Shown piece after piece: positions 26,720 to 36,061 of a stretch of 64,000 bases of DNA. How positions within the stretch are numbered: position 1 is the stretch's first letter; each line of letters opens with the position of its first letter. Both the position numbers and the translations under genes were made by a program. The notes beneath the pieces are model-generated. The model was not told the DNA's origin. It did not search any database and saw only the letters and a list, made by a program, of their open reading frames with translations. The stretch is from Shewanella intestini. Lineage in GTDB: Bacteria > Pseudomonadota > Gammaproteobacteria > Enterobacterales > Shewanellaceae. Location of the stretch: the NCBI RefSeq assembly GCF_018221465.1, contig NZ_JAAIKR010000008.1:62001-126000 (forward strand), in the 5' to 3' direction.

Positions 26720-27958
26720 ATGGCTAGAAGATCAACACCGTTGACTGACACTCAAATCAAGAACCTAAAACCAGGTTCTAAAGAGAAAACATTATCTGAT
26801 GGCAACGGCCTCAAACTAAGAGTGCGAACTAACGGTTCAAAGCACTGGAACTTTAATTACTATCACCCTGTAACAAAGAAACGCGTCAATATAGGGTTAG
26901 GCACCTACCCTGAAGTGTCATTAGCCAAAGCAAGAAAAGCGGTAACCGAATACCGCGAACTCGTTGCAAGTGGTATCGACCCTAAAGAAAAACGAGAACA
27001 AGAATCATTCAAGTTAAAGCAAAAGTCACTCTATACCTTAAAATTTGTAGCTGCCGAATGGCTAGAAATTAAAAAACATGAAGTCACTGAGGATCATGCA
27101 ACTAAAACATGGCGCTCATTAGAAAGACACGTTTTCCCCGAACTTGGTGCGGTACCATTAATTGATATCAAAGCTCCTAAAGTAATTCAGATATTCCGCC
27201 CAATTGAAGCTCAAGGCAATTTAGAAACAATAAAACGCTTAAACCAACGCCTAAATGAAATCATGAACTATGGTGTCAACTGTGGGTATATAGATACGAA
27301 TCCATTGATTGGCATGCGCTCAGCTTTTAAAAAGCCAAAAAAAGAAAACATGGCTACGCTACCACCATCGGAGTTACCAAATCTAATGCTAACGCTTTCA
27401 CAAGCTTCCATTAAGCGTGTTACTCGATGCCTTATAGAATGGCAGTTTCACACCATGACAAGGCCTTCAGAAGCCGCTTCAGCTCGTTGGGAAGAAATAG
27501 ATTTTGATAATTTAACCTGGACGATACCAGCTGAAAAAATGAAAAAGCGCAGAGAGCACGTCATTCCACTAACGGAGCAAATGCTTGGTATCCTAAAAGC
27601 TATTAAACCGATAAGTGGCCACCGAGAATATATATTCCCATCTGATAGAAATCCCAAAACTCACTGTAATTCCCAAACTGCAAATATGGCATTAAAACGA
27701 ATGGGGTTTGGAGGGAAACTGGTTAGCCATGGACTACGCTCAATGGCAAGTACAACACTTAATGAACAAGGCTTTGAGTCAGATCTAATTGAAGCAGCAT
27801 TATCTCACGTTGATTCAAATTTAGTGAGAGCCGCTTACAACCGCTCTGATTTTTTAGAGCGTAGACGGCCCATGATGAGCTGGTGGAGCGGTCATATAGA
27901 AGAGGCCGCACAAGGCAGCCTCTCTGTTACTGGGACTAAACAATTGAAAGTAATTTAA
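26720..27958 (+). CDS. P4-type tyrosine integrase
   Basis: The protein of about 412 residues is a P4-family site-specific recombinase. It has the N-terminal DUF4102 arm-binding domain (LTDTQIKNLKPGSKEKTLSDGNGLKLRV), a SAM-like core-binding domain (about 100-195) and the catalytic domain with the Arg in TMTRPSEAASARW, HGLRSMAST (HxxR), ALSHVDSN (third His) and the nucleophile Tyr in RAAYNR. The ATG at 26720 (MARRSTPLTDTQ) is preferred over the 26675 start, because the paralogue remnant at 56691 begins at the same point. It is the integrase of island 1. Confidence 0.95.
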   Translation: MARRSTPLTDTQIKNLKPGSKEKTLSDGNGLKLRVRTNGSKHWNFNYYHPVTKKRVNIGLGTYPEVSLAKARKAVTEYRELVASGIDPKEKREQESFKLKQKSLYTLKFVAAEWLEIKKHEVTEDHATKTWRSLERHVFPELGAVPLIDIKAPKVIQIFRPIEAQGNLETIKRLNQRLNEIMNYGVNCGYIDTNPLIGMRSAFKKPKKENMATLPPSELPNLMLTLSQASIKRVTRCLIEWQFHTMTRPSEAASARWEEIDFDNLTWTIPAEKMKKRREHVIPLTEQMLGILKAIKPISGHREYIFPSDRNPKTHCNSQTANMALKRMGFGGKLVSHGLRSMASTTLNEQGFESDLIEAALSHVDSNLVRAAYNRSDFLERRRPMMSWWSGHIEEAAQGSLSVTGTKQLKVI

Positions 27959-28031
27959 CCTGACAGTTCTAGCCGTGCCAATAGGTTATGTACTACTTTA
28001 AGAGAATAATAAGCTTAAATACTTGAGCTCC

Positions 28032-28796
28032 CTATACACTAGGACAATGCTGCTGAATAACCTTCTCCCCTAGCTGACCAAACACAGCTCGAACCGCTGA
28101 GTGAAATTTTCTTAGCTGATCACAAGTATAATTCAATTTCGGATTATGCCTTTGCGCCGGAGTTAGCTCGGTTTCAGCCAATAACTCGATGGATTGAAGA
28201 TCGCCACTGTCGATCAGAGGCTCTAAGCACTCTTCGATTTCCTCTAGCCATTGTTGCCTTTCCGCTCTTAAAAAGGGGGCATTTAGGTTTAGCAAGTCTA
28301 TCGTATATTGTGCTTTTTGCTGCTCATCCTCTGGCAATGCTAAGTTCGGGCTAATTTCACCACTGCCTGACGAATATATAAAATAATCTCTACAATTAGT
28401 CTGATGTGGCGATACAAATGTCGCAGCATCAAAACTATTTCCTTTAAAATGACCTCCAAACTGCAGCGGCCCAGAAAAGTGCTTTAGGTCTTCACTAGCT
28501 AACGAGCATAGTAACAGGTTACCGTAATCAAAAGTTTGCTCAGGAAACGCGCTCTTAGGCTTCTCATGCTCAATATGTGTTCCCATATTCAGCTCAAGAG
28601 CAAAGTCCGTCAGGTTTAGTTCTGTGTAGCAACAAAGTCCGTATTGTTGCTGTAGTAATTGACGGCTAAGCTCAGTTTTACCATTAAAGTTCCTCCAGTG
28701 CCGAGTAGCCTCATCACCCGTTGTGGGGTTACCGTTCTCTATTTCCTGTTCAAGCTTTACCTTGGTTGCGTTATCAGGCTTATCTATATGTCTCAT
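28032..28796 (-). CDS. ptuB: HNH-type nuclease, PtuB-like (TIGR02646 family)
   Basis: The 254-residue protein resembles the TIGR02646/PtuB HNH proteins that pair with an ATPase in Septu defence systems and in Ec78-type retrons. The putative active site is LCCYTELNL (zinc/fold cysteines), then GTHIEHEKPKS (His-Glu-His) and DYGNLLLCS (Asn). Its ATG overlaps the ATPase stop as ATGA, so the two are translationally coupled. No reverse transcriptase or msr-msd is nearby, which favours Septu over a retron. Exact family membership is from memory. Confidence 0.75.
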   Translation of the reverse strand: MRHIDKPDNATKVKLEQEIENGNPTTGDEATRHWRNFNGKTELSRQLLQQQYGLCCYTELNLTDFALELNMGTHIEHEKPKSAFPEQTFDYGNLLLCSLASEDLKHFSGPLQFGGHFKGNSFDAATFVSPHQTNCRDYFIYSSGSGEISPNLALPEDEQQKAQYTIDLLNLNAPFLRAERQQWLEEIEECLEPLIDSGDLQSIELLAETELTPAQRHNPKLNYTCDQLRKFHSAVRAVFGQLGEKVIQQHCPSV

Positions 28797-30187
28797 TTAC
28801 CCAACAACTCCCTGCGCTTCAACACTCTATCAGCATGAACTAAATCTTCGTGCTCCTGGCCCAATAAACCTTCTAATTGCGCACGCACCTTCGTTGCTTC
28901 GTCATCCCTTGCTAGTCCGGAGTTTATCAGCTGCATATACTCTTCAAAAAGCTCCACCTGACGAAGTGGAGGTCGAGCGTCAACGTTAAGTGTTTGTGTT
29001 AAGACATAATTACTAGGCTTTCCTAACGTCTCTCCAATTGGAGGTAACGCTTCAATCTCACCTGCTGCAACGTCAGGCAATACTCGAATTTGCTCTTGTT
29101 TAACGGTAGAGAGCACTTGAGGACTGTGTGTGGTCACAATGAACTGTATCTTAGGGAACGCTTCAGATAGGTTCTGAAGAACTAACTGTTGCCACTGAGG
29201 GTGCAAGTGCATATCTACTTCATCAATAAGTACGATACCACTTGTTTCGTTCACCGCATTTACCGCTAAGTGAGGGTTAAGCCTAACTGCTCTATAGGCA
29301 ATATCAGCGACCATTCCTAACATATTGCGCACGCCATCACTCAAGTATGAAACCGGCACATCACCTTGATCTTTATGTGTAGCAATCACTTCTTTAGTTG
29401 TTGCGCTATATCGAATGTTTGACCATCCAGAAGGAGCCAAGACAATATTTACCGCGTTAGTAATGGCTTTTAAAAGCTTACCTCTAATTGTAGAGCCATG
29501 AACGACTGCACCTTCAAGGCCATGCTCCTCAATTATTTGCATTTTTCTTTCATATTCAGCAATCGTTTCAACTCTCAGCCATTGCGCAAATGCAGAATAA
29601 GTCGATTCAGGATCTAAACAATCCAAATAACCATCTAGACGGCTATTCGTTTGGTGAGCTGGGTTCTTCTTTTCAGTTAATCTTTTCTCTTTCCAAAGCC
29701 GTCCTGTGCCGTAATAGCTCAACAGCGGTAATACTACTTTTTCATTGTTCTGCACAGACTTCTGCAAGTCTTGAGCAACGGCCTTGAGTTCTTTGACTTG
29801 GGTTGTCTGTCCCTTCAGTGTATTTCTAGACCGTGACCAGCTATCAGGAAATTGATAGTCATCCCCCCCGTGAACGGTCACTTGCACATCCACAGGAAAT
29901 TGACGTTCCATCGTAAACTTCCCAGCAACCGCTAAGCTATCTCCAGCCTCTAGTTCACCAGCTCCTACAATATGTTTAGCTATACGAATATCAGCGTTCA
30001 GTATTCCACGATCTTTGCTTGTTTCAAACCCTCCTGCAAACTGCCCATAGCCAATCGCAATAGCATCAAGAATTGAGGTTTTACCAAAGCCATTTAGGCC
30101 GACCAGAACATTAACACCAGTACCAAACTGGCACTCAAACTGTTTGAATGCTCTGAAGTTTTTTAGTTTTAATTTGTTTATTTTCAT
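28793..30187 (-). CDS. ptuA: RecF/OLD-like AAA ATPase, PtuA-like
   Basis: The 464-residue protein is an SMC/RecF-like ABC-type ATPase: Walker A VGLNGFGKTS (about residues 32-41), a central region interrupted by a charged linker, an ABC-like signature VSYLSDGVRNM, and Walker B GIVLIDEVDMHLHPQWQ followed by FIVTTHSPQVLS. This arrangement matches PtuA of Septu. It lacks the C-terminal Toprim domain of OLD nucleases, and nuclease function is presumably supplied by the HNH partner downstream. Confidence 0.8.
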   Translation of the reverse strand: MKINKLKLKNFRAFKQFECQFGTGVNVLVGLNGFGKTSILDAIAIGYGQFAGGFETSKDRGILNADIRIAKHIVGAGELEAGDSLAVAGKFTMERQFPVDVQVTVHGGDDYQFPDSWSRSRNTLKGQTTQVKELKAVAQDLQKSVQNNEKVVLPLLSYYGTGRLWKEKRLTEKKNPAHQTNSRLDGYLDCLDPESTYSAFAQWLRVETIAEYERKMQIIEEHGLEGAVVHGSTIRGKLLKAITNAVNIVLAPSGWSNIRYSATTKEVIATHKDQGDVPVSYLSDGVRNMLGMVADIAYRAVRLNPHLAVNAVNETSGIVLIDEVDMHLHPQWQQLVLQNLSEAFPKIQFIVTTHSPQVLSTVKQEQIRVLPDVAAGEIEALPPIGETLGKPSNYVLTQTLNVDARPPLRQVELFEEYMQLINSGLARDDEATKVRAQLEGLLGQEHEDLVHADRVLKRRELLGK

Positions 30188-30318
30188 GATTTATCCATAA
30201 GCTGTTCTAGTCGGTGCGAGATTACAACAATCTGTTGTTTCATTGTATCACTAACACCATGAATGCTCTGTGTACATTTGAAAGGCTTCAAATGGAAGCC
30301 TCTAATATTCCAAAATAA
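30188..30318. other. Spacer between the MADS-like operon and the Septu-like pair
   Basis: This 131-bp gap separates the kinase stop from the ATPase start. It contains CTTTTGAAGCCT-like inverted sequence (AAAGGCTTCAAATGGAAGCCT at about 30280-30300) that could be a weak hairpin. The Septu-like genes could be transcribed by read-through or from a promoter here. Confidence 0.35.
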
Positions 30319-31848
30319 TTACCAAACGCCTAGCCGTTCGTACTGCTGTCGCTTCTGATTCAGCTTTTCATCAGACTTAACTAACCGAAGTAATGCACGC
30401 AAGTAGCCTGCAGACGTGTTGTAGTCTCTGAGCTGTTCACACACTTGCAGTAAACGAGTTAGTATTGTCTTTTGCATAGGGAACAGCTTATTCAGCTTTT
30501 CCAGCTCAGTTTTGGCTTCCTCGTACCTTGCATTTAGACCAAGCAATGATGCGTGGCACAAAGACACATCGAAGTTGTCCGCGTCATTGATTCGAGCAAT
30601 CTCAATAAGGTCCTTTGCTAGATCAATGTTTCGCCACTTCAACATGGCTTTTATAGCAATAACTCGTGCAGATTCAATGTCACTATCACCGCTATTCATG
30701 AAGACAGAGTGGTTATCTTCTATCAACTGCTCTAAGTCATTCCAACGTTCATCACGGTAAAGAGCGTGGCATTGAAGGAACAGTGCATAGTTATTTTTGC
30801 TGCGCTGATACTCTAGCTGAGCTGTCTTAGCTGCAGCTTTGTAATCAGTATCTTCTAGTGCCTGAGTAACCTCACTAGACCAGTCTTTTCGAGTGGTACT
30901 AGTCGTATTAATAGTATTTTTGGGAGCAGTGAAGACATGCTGTCTTTGCTTAGAAGCTTGAAAATCAGCTTTCAATGCTTGAATAGAACCATAACGATCT
31001 TGTGGATGCTTGTTCAAACATTTCAAGATCACAGCTTCTAATTCAGGGCATACCCCAGAGTTGATTTCACTCGGTTTTGCAAAAGGAGCATGGCTCCTCA
31101 CCTCAATCTGTGTATCATGAGGTAGGCGCCCCGTCATTAGCTGATACAACAGCACACCTAGGCTATATACATCCCCAAAAAGCAACTCTTCCGTTGTTCC
31201 CTTACGCGAACCACAATCACAAAACTCCGGCGCTGAATAAAGCACCGTACCGCCATTTTCACGCGTTCTAACATAGAACTCTAAAGGCAACGCTGAGCTA
31301 CCAAAATCTGTTAATTTAACCAGATCATTTTGCCCAATAAGTATGTTGTGCGGCTTGATATCGCCATGTGAGATTGGTGGTACCAGATCAGAAAGGTAAT
31401 CAACAGCATCTAGAACTTGCTCGAAAACATTGAAATAGTATTTAGGTGAGTTAACCGCGACACACTCATACTCGTTACCAGGAAAAGCTTTCTCGGAACG
31501 GTTTAAATGAAACTCACGATTCTCTAGTTTCTGAGCTAACGTTTCGCTTGGAAAGTACTCCATCTCTATCACGTACAAGTGCTTCTCGGAAGCGATTCTC
31601 CCCATCTCAAATACTTGGATCACGTTTGGGTGAGGGTCTAACCCTATTAACTCTTTGCCTTCTGCTAGTATACGATCCGGTTGCGAATTTTGTTTTGGAA
31701 TCTTAATTGCGACGGTTTGCCCATCTGCTAGTCGTTCTGCTCGATAAACCCACCCGTGGGTCCCATCGCCTAAACACTCTAGCAAATAATATTTATCCCC
31801 AAGCTGTTTATTAGCTTTAGGCAAAAACAGTCCTGCTACTTGATTCAT
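30319..31848 (-). CDS. Serine/threonine protein kinase with C-terminal helical repeats
   Basis: The protein of about 509 residues has a Hanks-type kinase domain (about 15-300): glycine loop GDGTHGWVYRAE, VAIKIPK (ATP lysine), catalytic loop HGDIKPHNIL, DFG, SAPEF and GDVYSLGVLLYQLMTG. All catalytic residues are present, with HGD in place of HRD. The C-terminal 200 residues form TPR-like helices. ATG 31848 overlaps the upstream stop as ATGA and has GGGAGG upstream; it replaces a TTG at 31860. It is the last gene of the MADS-like operon. Kinases also occur in MADS and Pgl systems. Confidence 0.85.
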   Translation of the reverse strand: MNQVAGLFLPKANKQLGDKYYLLECLGDGTHGWVYRAERLADGQTVAIKIPKQNSQPDRILAEGKELIGLDPHPNVIQVFEMGRIASEKHLYVIEMEYFPSETLAQKLENREFHLNRSEKAFPGNEYECVAVNSPKYYFNVFEQVLDAVDYLSDLVPPISHGDIKPHNILIGQNDLVKLTDFGSSALPLEFYVRTRENGGTVLYSAPEFCDCGSRKGTTEELLFGDVYSLGVLLYQLMTGRLPHDTQIEVRSHAPFAKPSEINSGVCPELEAVILKCLNKHPQDRYGSIQALKADFQASKQRQHVFTAPKNTINTTSTTRKDWSSEVTQALEDTDYKAAAKTAQLEYQRSKNNYALFLQCHALYRDERWNDLEQLIEDNHSVFMNSGDSDIESARVIAIKAMLKWRNIDLAKDLIEIARINDADNFDVSLCHASLLGLNARYEEAKTELEKLNKLFPMQKTILTRLLQVCEQLRDYNTSAGYLRALLRLVKSDEKLNQKRQQYERLGVW

Positions 31849-32423
31849 TGCGCCTCCCAAAAGCTAACAGATTGTAGAAACAATTTTTGGCTTACGGTGT
31901 CTTCAAAAAAGAAACGATTAATCAAAAGCTGAGCGTCTTCGATACCCGGAATAAAAACGCCTTTGCTGTTCGTCGCGCCATATTTTGCCAAATGATTTAA
32001 CTCTCTAATATCCGGCGCAGAAACCACTTCTTTACTCCAAAAAGAAAGCACAAGTAATGAAGGCTTTCTATCCCAGCGATGGTAAGCCTCTAACAGATTC
32101 ATTAACTTTGCCATTAGCTTTGTCTTATCTGGTGTTGAACCATCATAACGCTCAAACTCAATGACTACTTCTGGTGATTGAGTCGCGTATGAGAACCAAA
32201 CAGAATCTGAACGAATATCATTACCTGCACCAGGTGGCGCAGGTGCCTCGACAACGGCCATAAAACCAAGCTGGTGCCCCAGTGTGTTCCAAACACTACA
32301 CCCTAAGCTATGAACCAATACATCCTCATCTTTCACTCCCCAGCCCGTTAGCATAGGGAAAGTTTTATCGATAAAGGCGTTTTGATTTAGCTCCGCTTTG
32401 ATCTTGGATACCGTATCAGCCAT
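31845..32423 (-). CDS. Unrecognised protein of the MADS-like operon (192 aa)
   Basis: I do not recognise this family. The protein has a mixed alpha/beta pattern with a hydrophobic strand SPEVVIEFERYDG and a helix TKLMAKLMNLLEAYHRW, followed by KPSLLVLSFWSKEV. The VVIEFERY strand could in principle belong to a nuclease-like core, but no complete PD-(D/E)xK motif is evident. The ATG at 32423 (MADTVSKIKAEL) overlaps the HerA gene by eight bases, and its stop overlaps the kinase start, so it is an integral operon member. Confidence 0.6.
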   Translation of the reverse strand: MADTVSKIKAELNQNAFIDKTFPMLTGWGVKDEDVLVHSLGCSVWNTLGHQLGFMAVVEAPAPPGAGNDIRSDSVWFSYATQSPEVVIEFERYDGSTPDKTKLMAKLMNLLEAYHRWDRKPSLLVLSFWSKEVVSAPDIRELNHLAKYGATNSKGVFIPGIEDAQLLINRFFFEDTVSQKLFLQSVSFWEAQ

Positions 32424-34101
32424 CAAAACGCTCCCAGACACTCAGTACATCTGGCGACTCACCGCCATGGATAAGTGCTTTGGTTCCAACTTTAACTAGT
32501 AGAGGAGCTGGTATCGAACGGCCACAAACCAAGGCTTCACCCGTTGAAAGGCTGGATAGCTCATCAAGGTCTGCTTTACTCACCATGTCGGATGCCTTGG
32601 CAATGAATCGTTGGTCATCAGGGTTCTTTAAGCGCATGGTTATTAGCGTATTACATTGAGAGGTCACATCGGCATCAAGCTTTGATGGACGTTGACTAAC
32701 GATCCCAAAGCCCACGCCAAATTTACGACCCTCACCGGCAATCTTTTTAATAATGCGGTGACTGACAGCATTACCACCAGCTGGCGCAAAGTTATGCCCT
32801 TCTTCGTATACCAAAAAGCATGGACGAGTCTTGTCTGTCTTACTGGATGCAGCGCTTAGAATCTCACTGGATAGTAAGCCACAAACCACCTGTTTAGCGG
32901 TATCGCTTAAACCCTGTAAATCAACAACAACCAATCGCCCTTTGCGGTTCGAAGCTCGACCAACCATCTGATAAATATCAGTAGGCTCTTTCATTGTTGC
33001 TGAGTAAAAGCTTTTCGCTTCATTCAAAACACGGCTAAGCTTCATTGATGCTACAGCAGCACTTCGTCCGTTGAGTGCCTTAGCTTCAGCCTCGGATAAG
33101 TCATCCCAATCACGCAGCTCTTCGATGCCATCCCCCAAGAAATAGCGCAATCGGTTAATATCGCGTGGGGTACTCTTATCAACACTTCGCCAATAGCGAA
33201 TCGCGACATCTAGTACACGTTGCTGTGGCTCTGTTAGCCCAGGCAAAATCTCTGAAATATCATCCATTTCAAAGTTATCAAACTGCAACGCCAATGGATG
33301 GTTCTTACCAGCATATTTATGATTAAAGGCATCATCTTGGGGTGTATAAACCTGAATACCAGCATCGGCAGCTTGAAGCTTCTCGATCATTGCCTTTATT
33401 TCAGGTAAGGCGGTTTGGTCTCGACTATCTTCTACAGAATCAAGGCCATCACTGAACTGCAGCTCACCTTTGGACAACGCTCGCCCATATTCTCCATGGG
33501 GGTCGAACACCACAACGGTACCATTATTAAAGGCAACCAGCCGCTCGATAATCCTACCTACGGTATAAGACTTACCAGAACCGGTCATCGCCAAAATGGC
33601 CATGTGTTCTGTGACTAGCTTGTTGACATCAAGGTATACCGGTACCGTATTTTCACCTCTTTCATAACCAACAAGGTTACCTAGATGAAGGCTACTATCT
33701 TCCTTAAATTCATAGAACTTACTTAAGAACTTAAAATCAACGGTTTCAACTTTAGCGCCAGGATCAAGAGGACGACGAGGAATTTTGATCTGGTTCGTTG
33801 CAGGGTCACGATATCCCACTAACTCAATAGTGGCATGCATATTCTCGCCCGTCATATTGGCGCCAGGGAGCAGTTCTAGCTCGGTAACACTATCCCCGAA
33901 GCCCGAATTAAAGAGCATATTTGAGCGATGAATTTTATTTACCCTGCCCAGTACAGCGACATCGAGCTCATCTTTTCGCTCTTGGTGCATAATCCGGACA
34001 AACTCTCCTCTTCGCACAGAGAAAGAGTTTTCTACAACCATAGTGAGTTTGTTTGCGTCACCGGTATTACCTACCAATTTGCCTAGTACACTGTGTTTCA
34101 T
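32416..34101 (-). CDS. HerA-type DNA translocase ATPase
   Basis: The 561-residue protein is a HerA/DUF87 hexameric ATPase. It has an N-terminal HAS-barrel-like domain (residues 1-100), Walker A AMTGSGKSYTVG (about 174-185) followed by VVVFDPHGEYG, and Walker B CFLVYEEGHNFAP with the HerA-specific GIVSQRPSKLDADVTSQCNT segment and RLKNPDDQRF. HerA proteins translocate DNA and usually pair with a NurA nuclease; the gene directly upstream (two-base gap) looks NurA-like. Confidence 0.9.
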   Translation of the reverse strand: MKHSVLGKLVGNTGDANKLTMVVENSFSVRRGEFVRIMHQERKDELDVAVLGRVNKIHRSNMLFNSGFGDSVTELELLPGANMTGENMHATIELVGYRDPATNQIKIPRRPLDPGAKVETVDFKFLSKFYEFKEDSSLHLGNLVGYERGENTVPVYLDVNKLVTEHMAILAMTGSGKSYTVGRIIERLVAFNNGTVVVFDPHGEYGRALSKGELQFSDGLDSVEDSRDQTALPEIKAMIEKLQAADAGIQVYTPQDDAFNHKYAGKNHPLALQFDNFEMDDISEILPGLTEPQQRVLDVAIRYWRSVDKSTPRDINRLRYFLGDGIEELRDWDDLSEAEAKALNGRSAAVASMKLSRVLNEAKSFYSATMKEPTDIYQMVGRASNRKGRLVVVDLQGLSDTAKQVVCGLLSSEILSAASSKTDKTRPCFLVYEEGHNFAPAGGNAVSHRIIKKIAGEGRKFGVGFGIVSQRPSKLDADVTSQCNTLITMRLKNPDDQRFIAKASDMVSKADLDELSSLSTGEALVCGRSIPAPLLVKVGTKALIHGGESPDVLSVWERFDG

Positions 34102-34103
34102 TT

Positions 34104-35237
34104 TTATTCCTCGTCCAACCCAGATAACCAGGTATCTTCTACATCGTTATTCTTGATTGCATCGCTTAAGCCCTGACGGTAATACGCTGCAAACTGGTCA
34201 AGCATTTTCAATTGCTGCATTGCTAAAAGTTGTGGTAGTGGCTTTAGCTTGCTTTGTCCTTGGATATCTAGAGCCATCAGTTTCCAAGCGACTGCATCAA
34301 GCTTTTTGGTATCCCAGTCTTGAGCTTCACCCGCAAGCTGTACCATTTGAATTTGACTGGTGTGTCCGCCTCGATAGTGAAAGCCAATAACACCAGCATC
34401 AACTGCTTCAGCTGGCTCCATTCTTGTAGTGCTCTCTGTCATTCTAAAGGCCATCGTCCGAGTAAACGCTCCCAAAATGCCATGAATGAAACGCTTATCA
34501 CCAATGCCTGCTAAGCGAGACTCTAAATCAGCGAGCTTATCCAAATTCTGCTGCACGAGCTCGTCTGTCGTTAACAAGTATTTACGACCTTCTTCAGTTC
34601 GCAAATCTTGCTTGGCAATATTAACGATGGCACTAAACCTTTCGGATACAATACTCGCTAATACAGGTCCTTGAGGATTCCACGGAAACAATTGCTCTCT
34701 ATAGCTCGACCAGAATTGAGCAATCACATTTTTTGTACGTTGGTACTCTTCAACGTGTTTTACATTACGATCTAAAGGTGCCATTGCTCTGTCAAGAAAT
34801 AGCGGTGTATCAAGCAGAATTAACTGACTAGGGTTCCCTTGCTTTAGCTGCTTCTCGACCAATTGATAGGCTTGACGAATTTCCATCAAATCTAGACGCT
34901 TTCGTTGCGCTTCAAAATCGATATCATCCAACTCTGATACAGAATCGTTACTACCAGTCCCCACTTGGTTTTGTTCGATACACATATCTATGCGAACCGC
35001 ACCAGACGCGTATATATAGCCGCCTAAGGCGTTTTTAATACAGGAATGGGTGGCAATTCCGGAGACCGTCAAATCAATAACCTTTGGCCGTTCAACACGC
35101 TTTACGAGACCAGCACTTTTGAACAATGGTGCAACGGCAAGCACATCTCTGATTTGTTGTAACAATCGCCCTGCGCTTCCCGGCAGACGGATTTGTGATT
35201 CAACCGCCAAAGATTGCGCTAAGTTTTGTTTTCTCAT
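34104..35237 (-). CDS. NurA-like putative nuclease
   Basis: This 377-residue protein is probably a NurA-domain nuclease. It has a strand with an acidic residue in AVRIDMCIEQ, a long helix, then LILLDTPLFLDRAM (the hydrophobic-Asp strand that NurA proteins use for metal binding) and a late segment VIGFHYRGGHTSQIQMVQL. Support is position as much as sequence: it lies directly before HerA, with which NurA proteins form a resection complex. It overlaps the preceding gene by four bases. The active site is not fully identified. Confidence 0.55.
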   Translation of the reverse strand: MRKQNLAQSLAVESQIRLPGSAGRLLQQIRDVLAVAPLFKSAGLVKRVERPKVIDLTVSGIATHSCIKNALGGYIYASGAVRIDMCIEQNQVGTGSNDSVSELDDIDFEAQRKRLDLMEIRQAYQLVEKQLKQGNPSQLILLDTPLFLDRAMAPLDRNVKHVEEYQRTKNVIAQFWSSYREQLFPWNPQGPVLASIVSERFSAIVNIAKQDLRTEEGRKYLLTTDELVQQNLDKLADLESRLAGIGDKRFIHGILGAFTRTMAFRMTESTTRMEPAEAVDAGVIGFHYRGGHTSQIQMVQLAGEAQDWDTKKLDAVAWKLMALDIQGQSKLKPLPQLLAMQQLKMLDQFAAYYRQGLSDAIKNNDVEDTWLSGLDEE

Positions 35238-36061
35238 CGTGTTGCATCCTTTAGGTGTTCTGCGTAAAGCCAGTAAGCACTGTCTTTGAGTATTTCTAAC
35301 CCCTCTGTGGTTAGCCCACTCTCGTTTACATATCCAATTGCTAACAATCGAGAAAAACCATCATTCATCTCATTCTCTGTAAACTGAAAAACTGGAAATG
35401 CTTGATTAGACAAATAGGCATTCAGCTCACTCGCAGAGATCGCCTGCCATGCGTAAATACAGGCCATGATCGAGTAATCAGTCGCTACTAACTGGGTTGG
35501 TTCATTGTCGGCGCCAGTCTCGATAGCATCTGGTGTCCCCGCTAACCGGTCAAAGAACGAAAACCATTCCCGCACTAACTCAGTTTCATCAATTAATGAG
35601 ATTGACCATAATGGCAAACAAGTAACTGCAAACACTCCCGAGGCAGCATGATGTTTCAGGTAGCGAGTATTCGCTGCAGAAACGCCCCAAAGATGACCCT
35701 GTGAACGCTCACAAACACCTTGTCTACCTGCTATCTGCTGGGTTACCTCGGACTCTAATAGTCGCGCCAATGGCGAATCAACAGAAGGCACTGCCTCACT
35801 GAAACCAATCTGCCAGTCTATATCCTCATCAATCACTCCGGAGGAGTACGGGGGAAGCAACATCAAGGTTCGCCCAGACAGCAACGCCCAGTCGCGCCAC
35901 TCTCTCTTATTGGCAGCCTCAAGCTGTTGGAAGTCTTTACCTAACATCAATACGCAACCTTGATGCGGTAATGTTTCAGTGACGGGCTCCGCACTAATAA
36001 GCGAACTTAAAAACCGCCCTCTGCGATGATTAGTAACTGAAAGTGCTAAATAGAAAGTCAT
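35234..36061 (-). CDS. Unrecognised protein of the MADS-like operon (275 aa)
   Basis: I do not recognise this protein. It is soluble with no signal or membrane segment. The N-terminal half has alternating strands (FLALSVTNHRRGRF, GCVLMLGKDF, GRTLMLLPPY), and the C-terminal part looks helical with a winged-helix-like region (NAYLSNQAFPVFQFTENEMNDGFSRLLAIGYV). It joins its neighbours by one-base and four-base overlaps, so it is produced with the ATPases on either side. Confidence 0.6.
   Translation of the reverse strand: MTFYLALSVTNHRRGRFLSSLISAEPVTETLPHQGCVLMLGKDFQQLEAANKREWRDWALLSGRTLMLLPPYSSGVIDEDIDWQIGFSEAVPSVDSPLARLLESEVTQQIAGRQGVCERSQGHLWGVSAANTRYLKHHAASGVFAVTCLPLWSISLIDETELVREWFSFFDRLAGTPDAIETGADNEPTQLVATDYSIMACIYAWQAISASELNAYLSNQAFPVFQFTENEMNDGFSRLLAIGYVNESGLTTEGLEILKDSAYWLYAEHLKDATR

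Noticed and set aside
28032-30187. Retron Ec78-like system
   Set aside because: The ATPase/HNH pair fits, but no reverse transcriptase gene or msr-msd structure is visible nearby.
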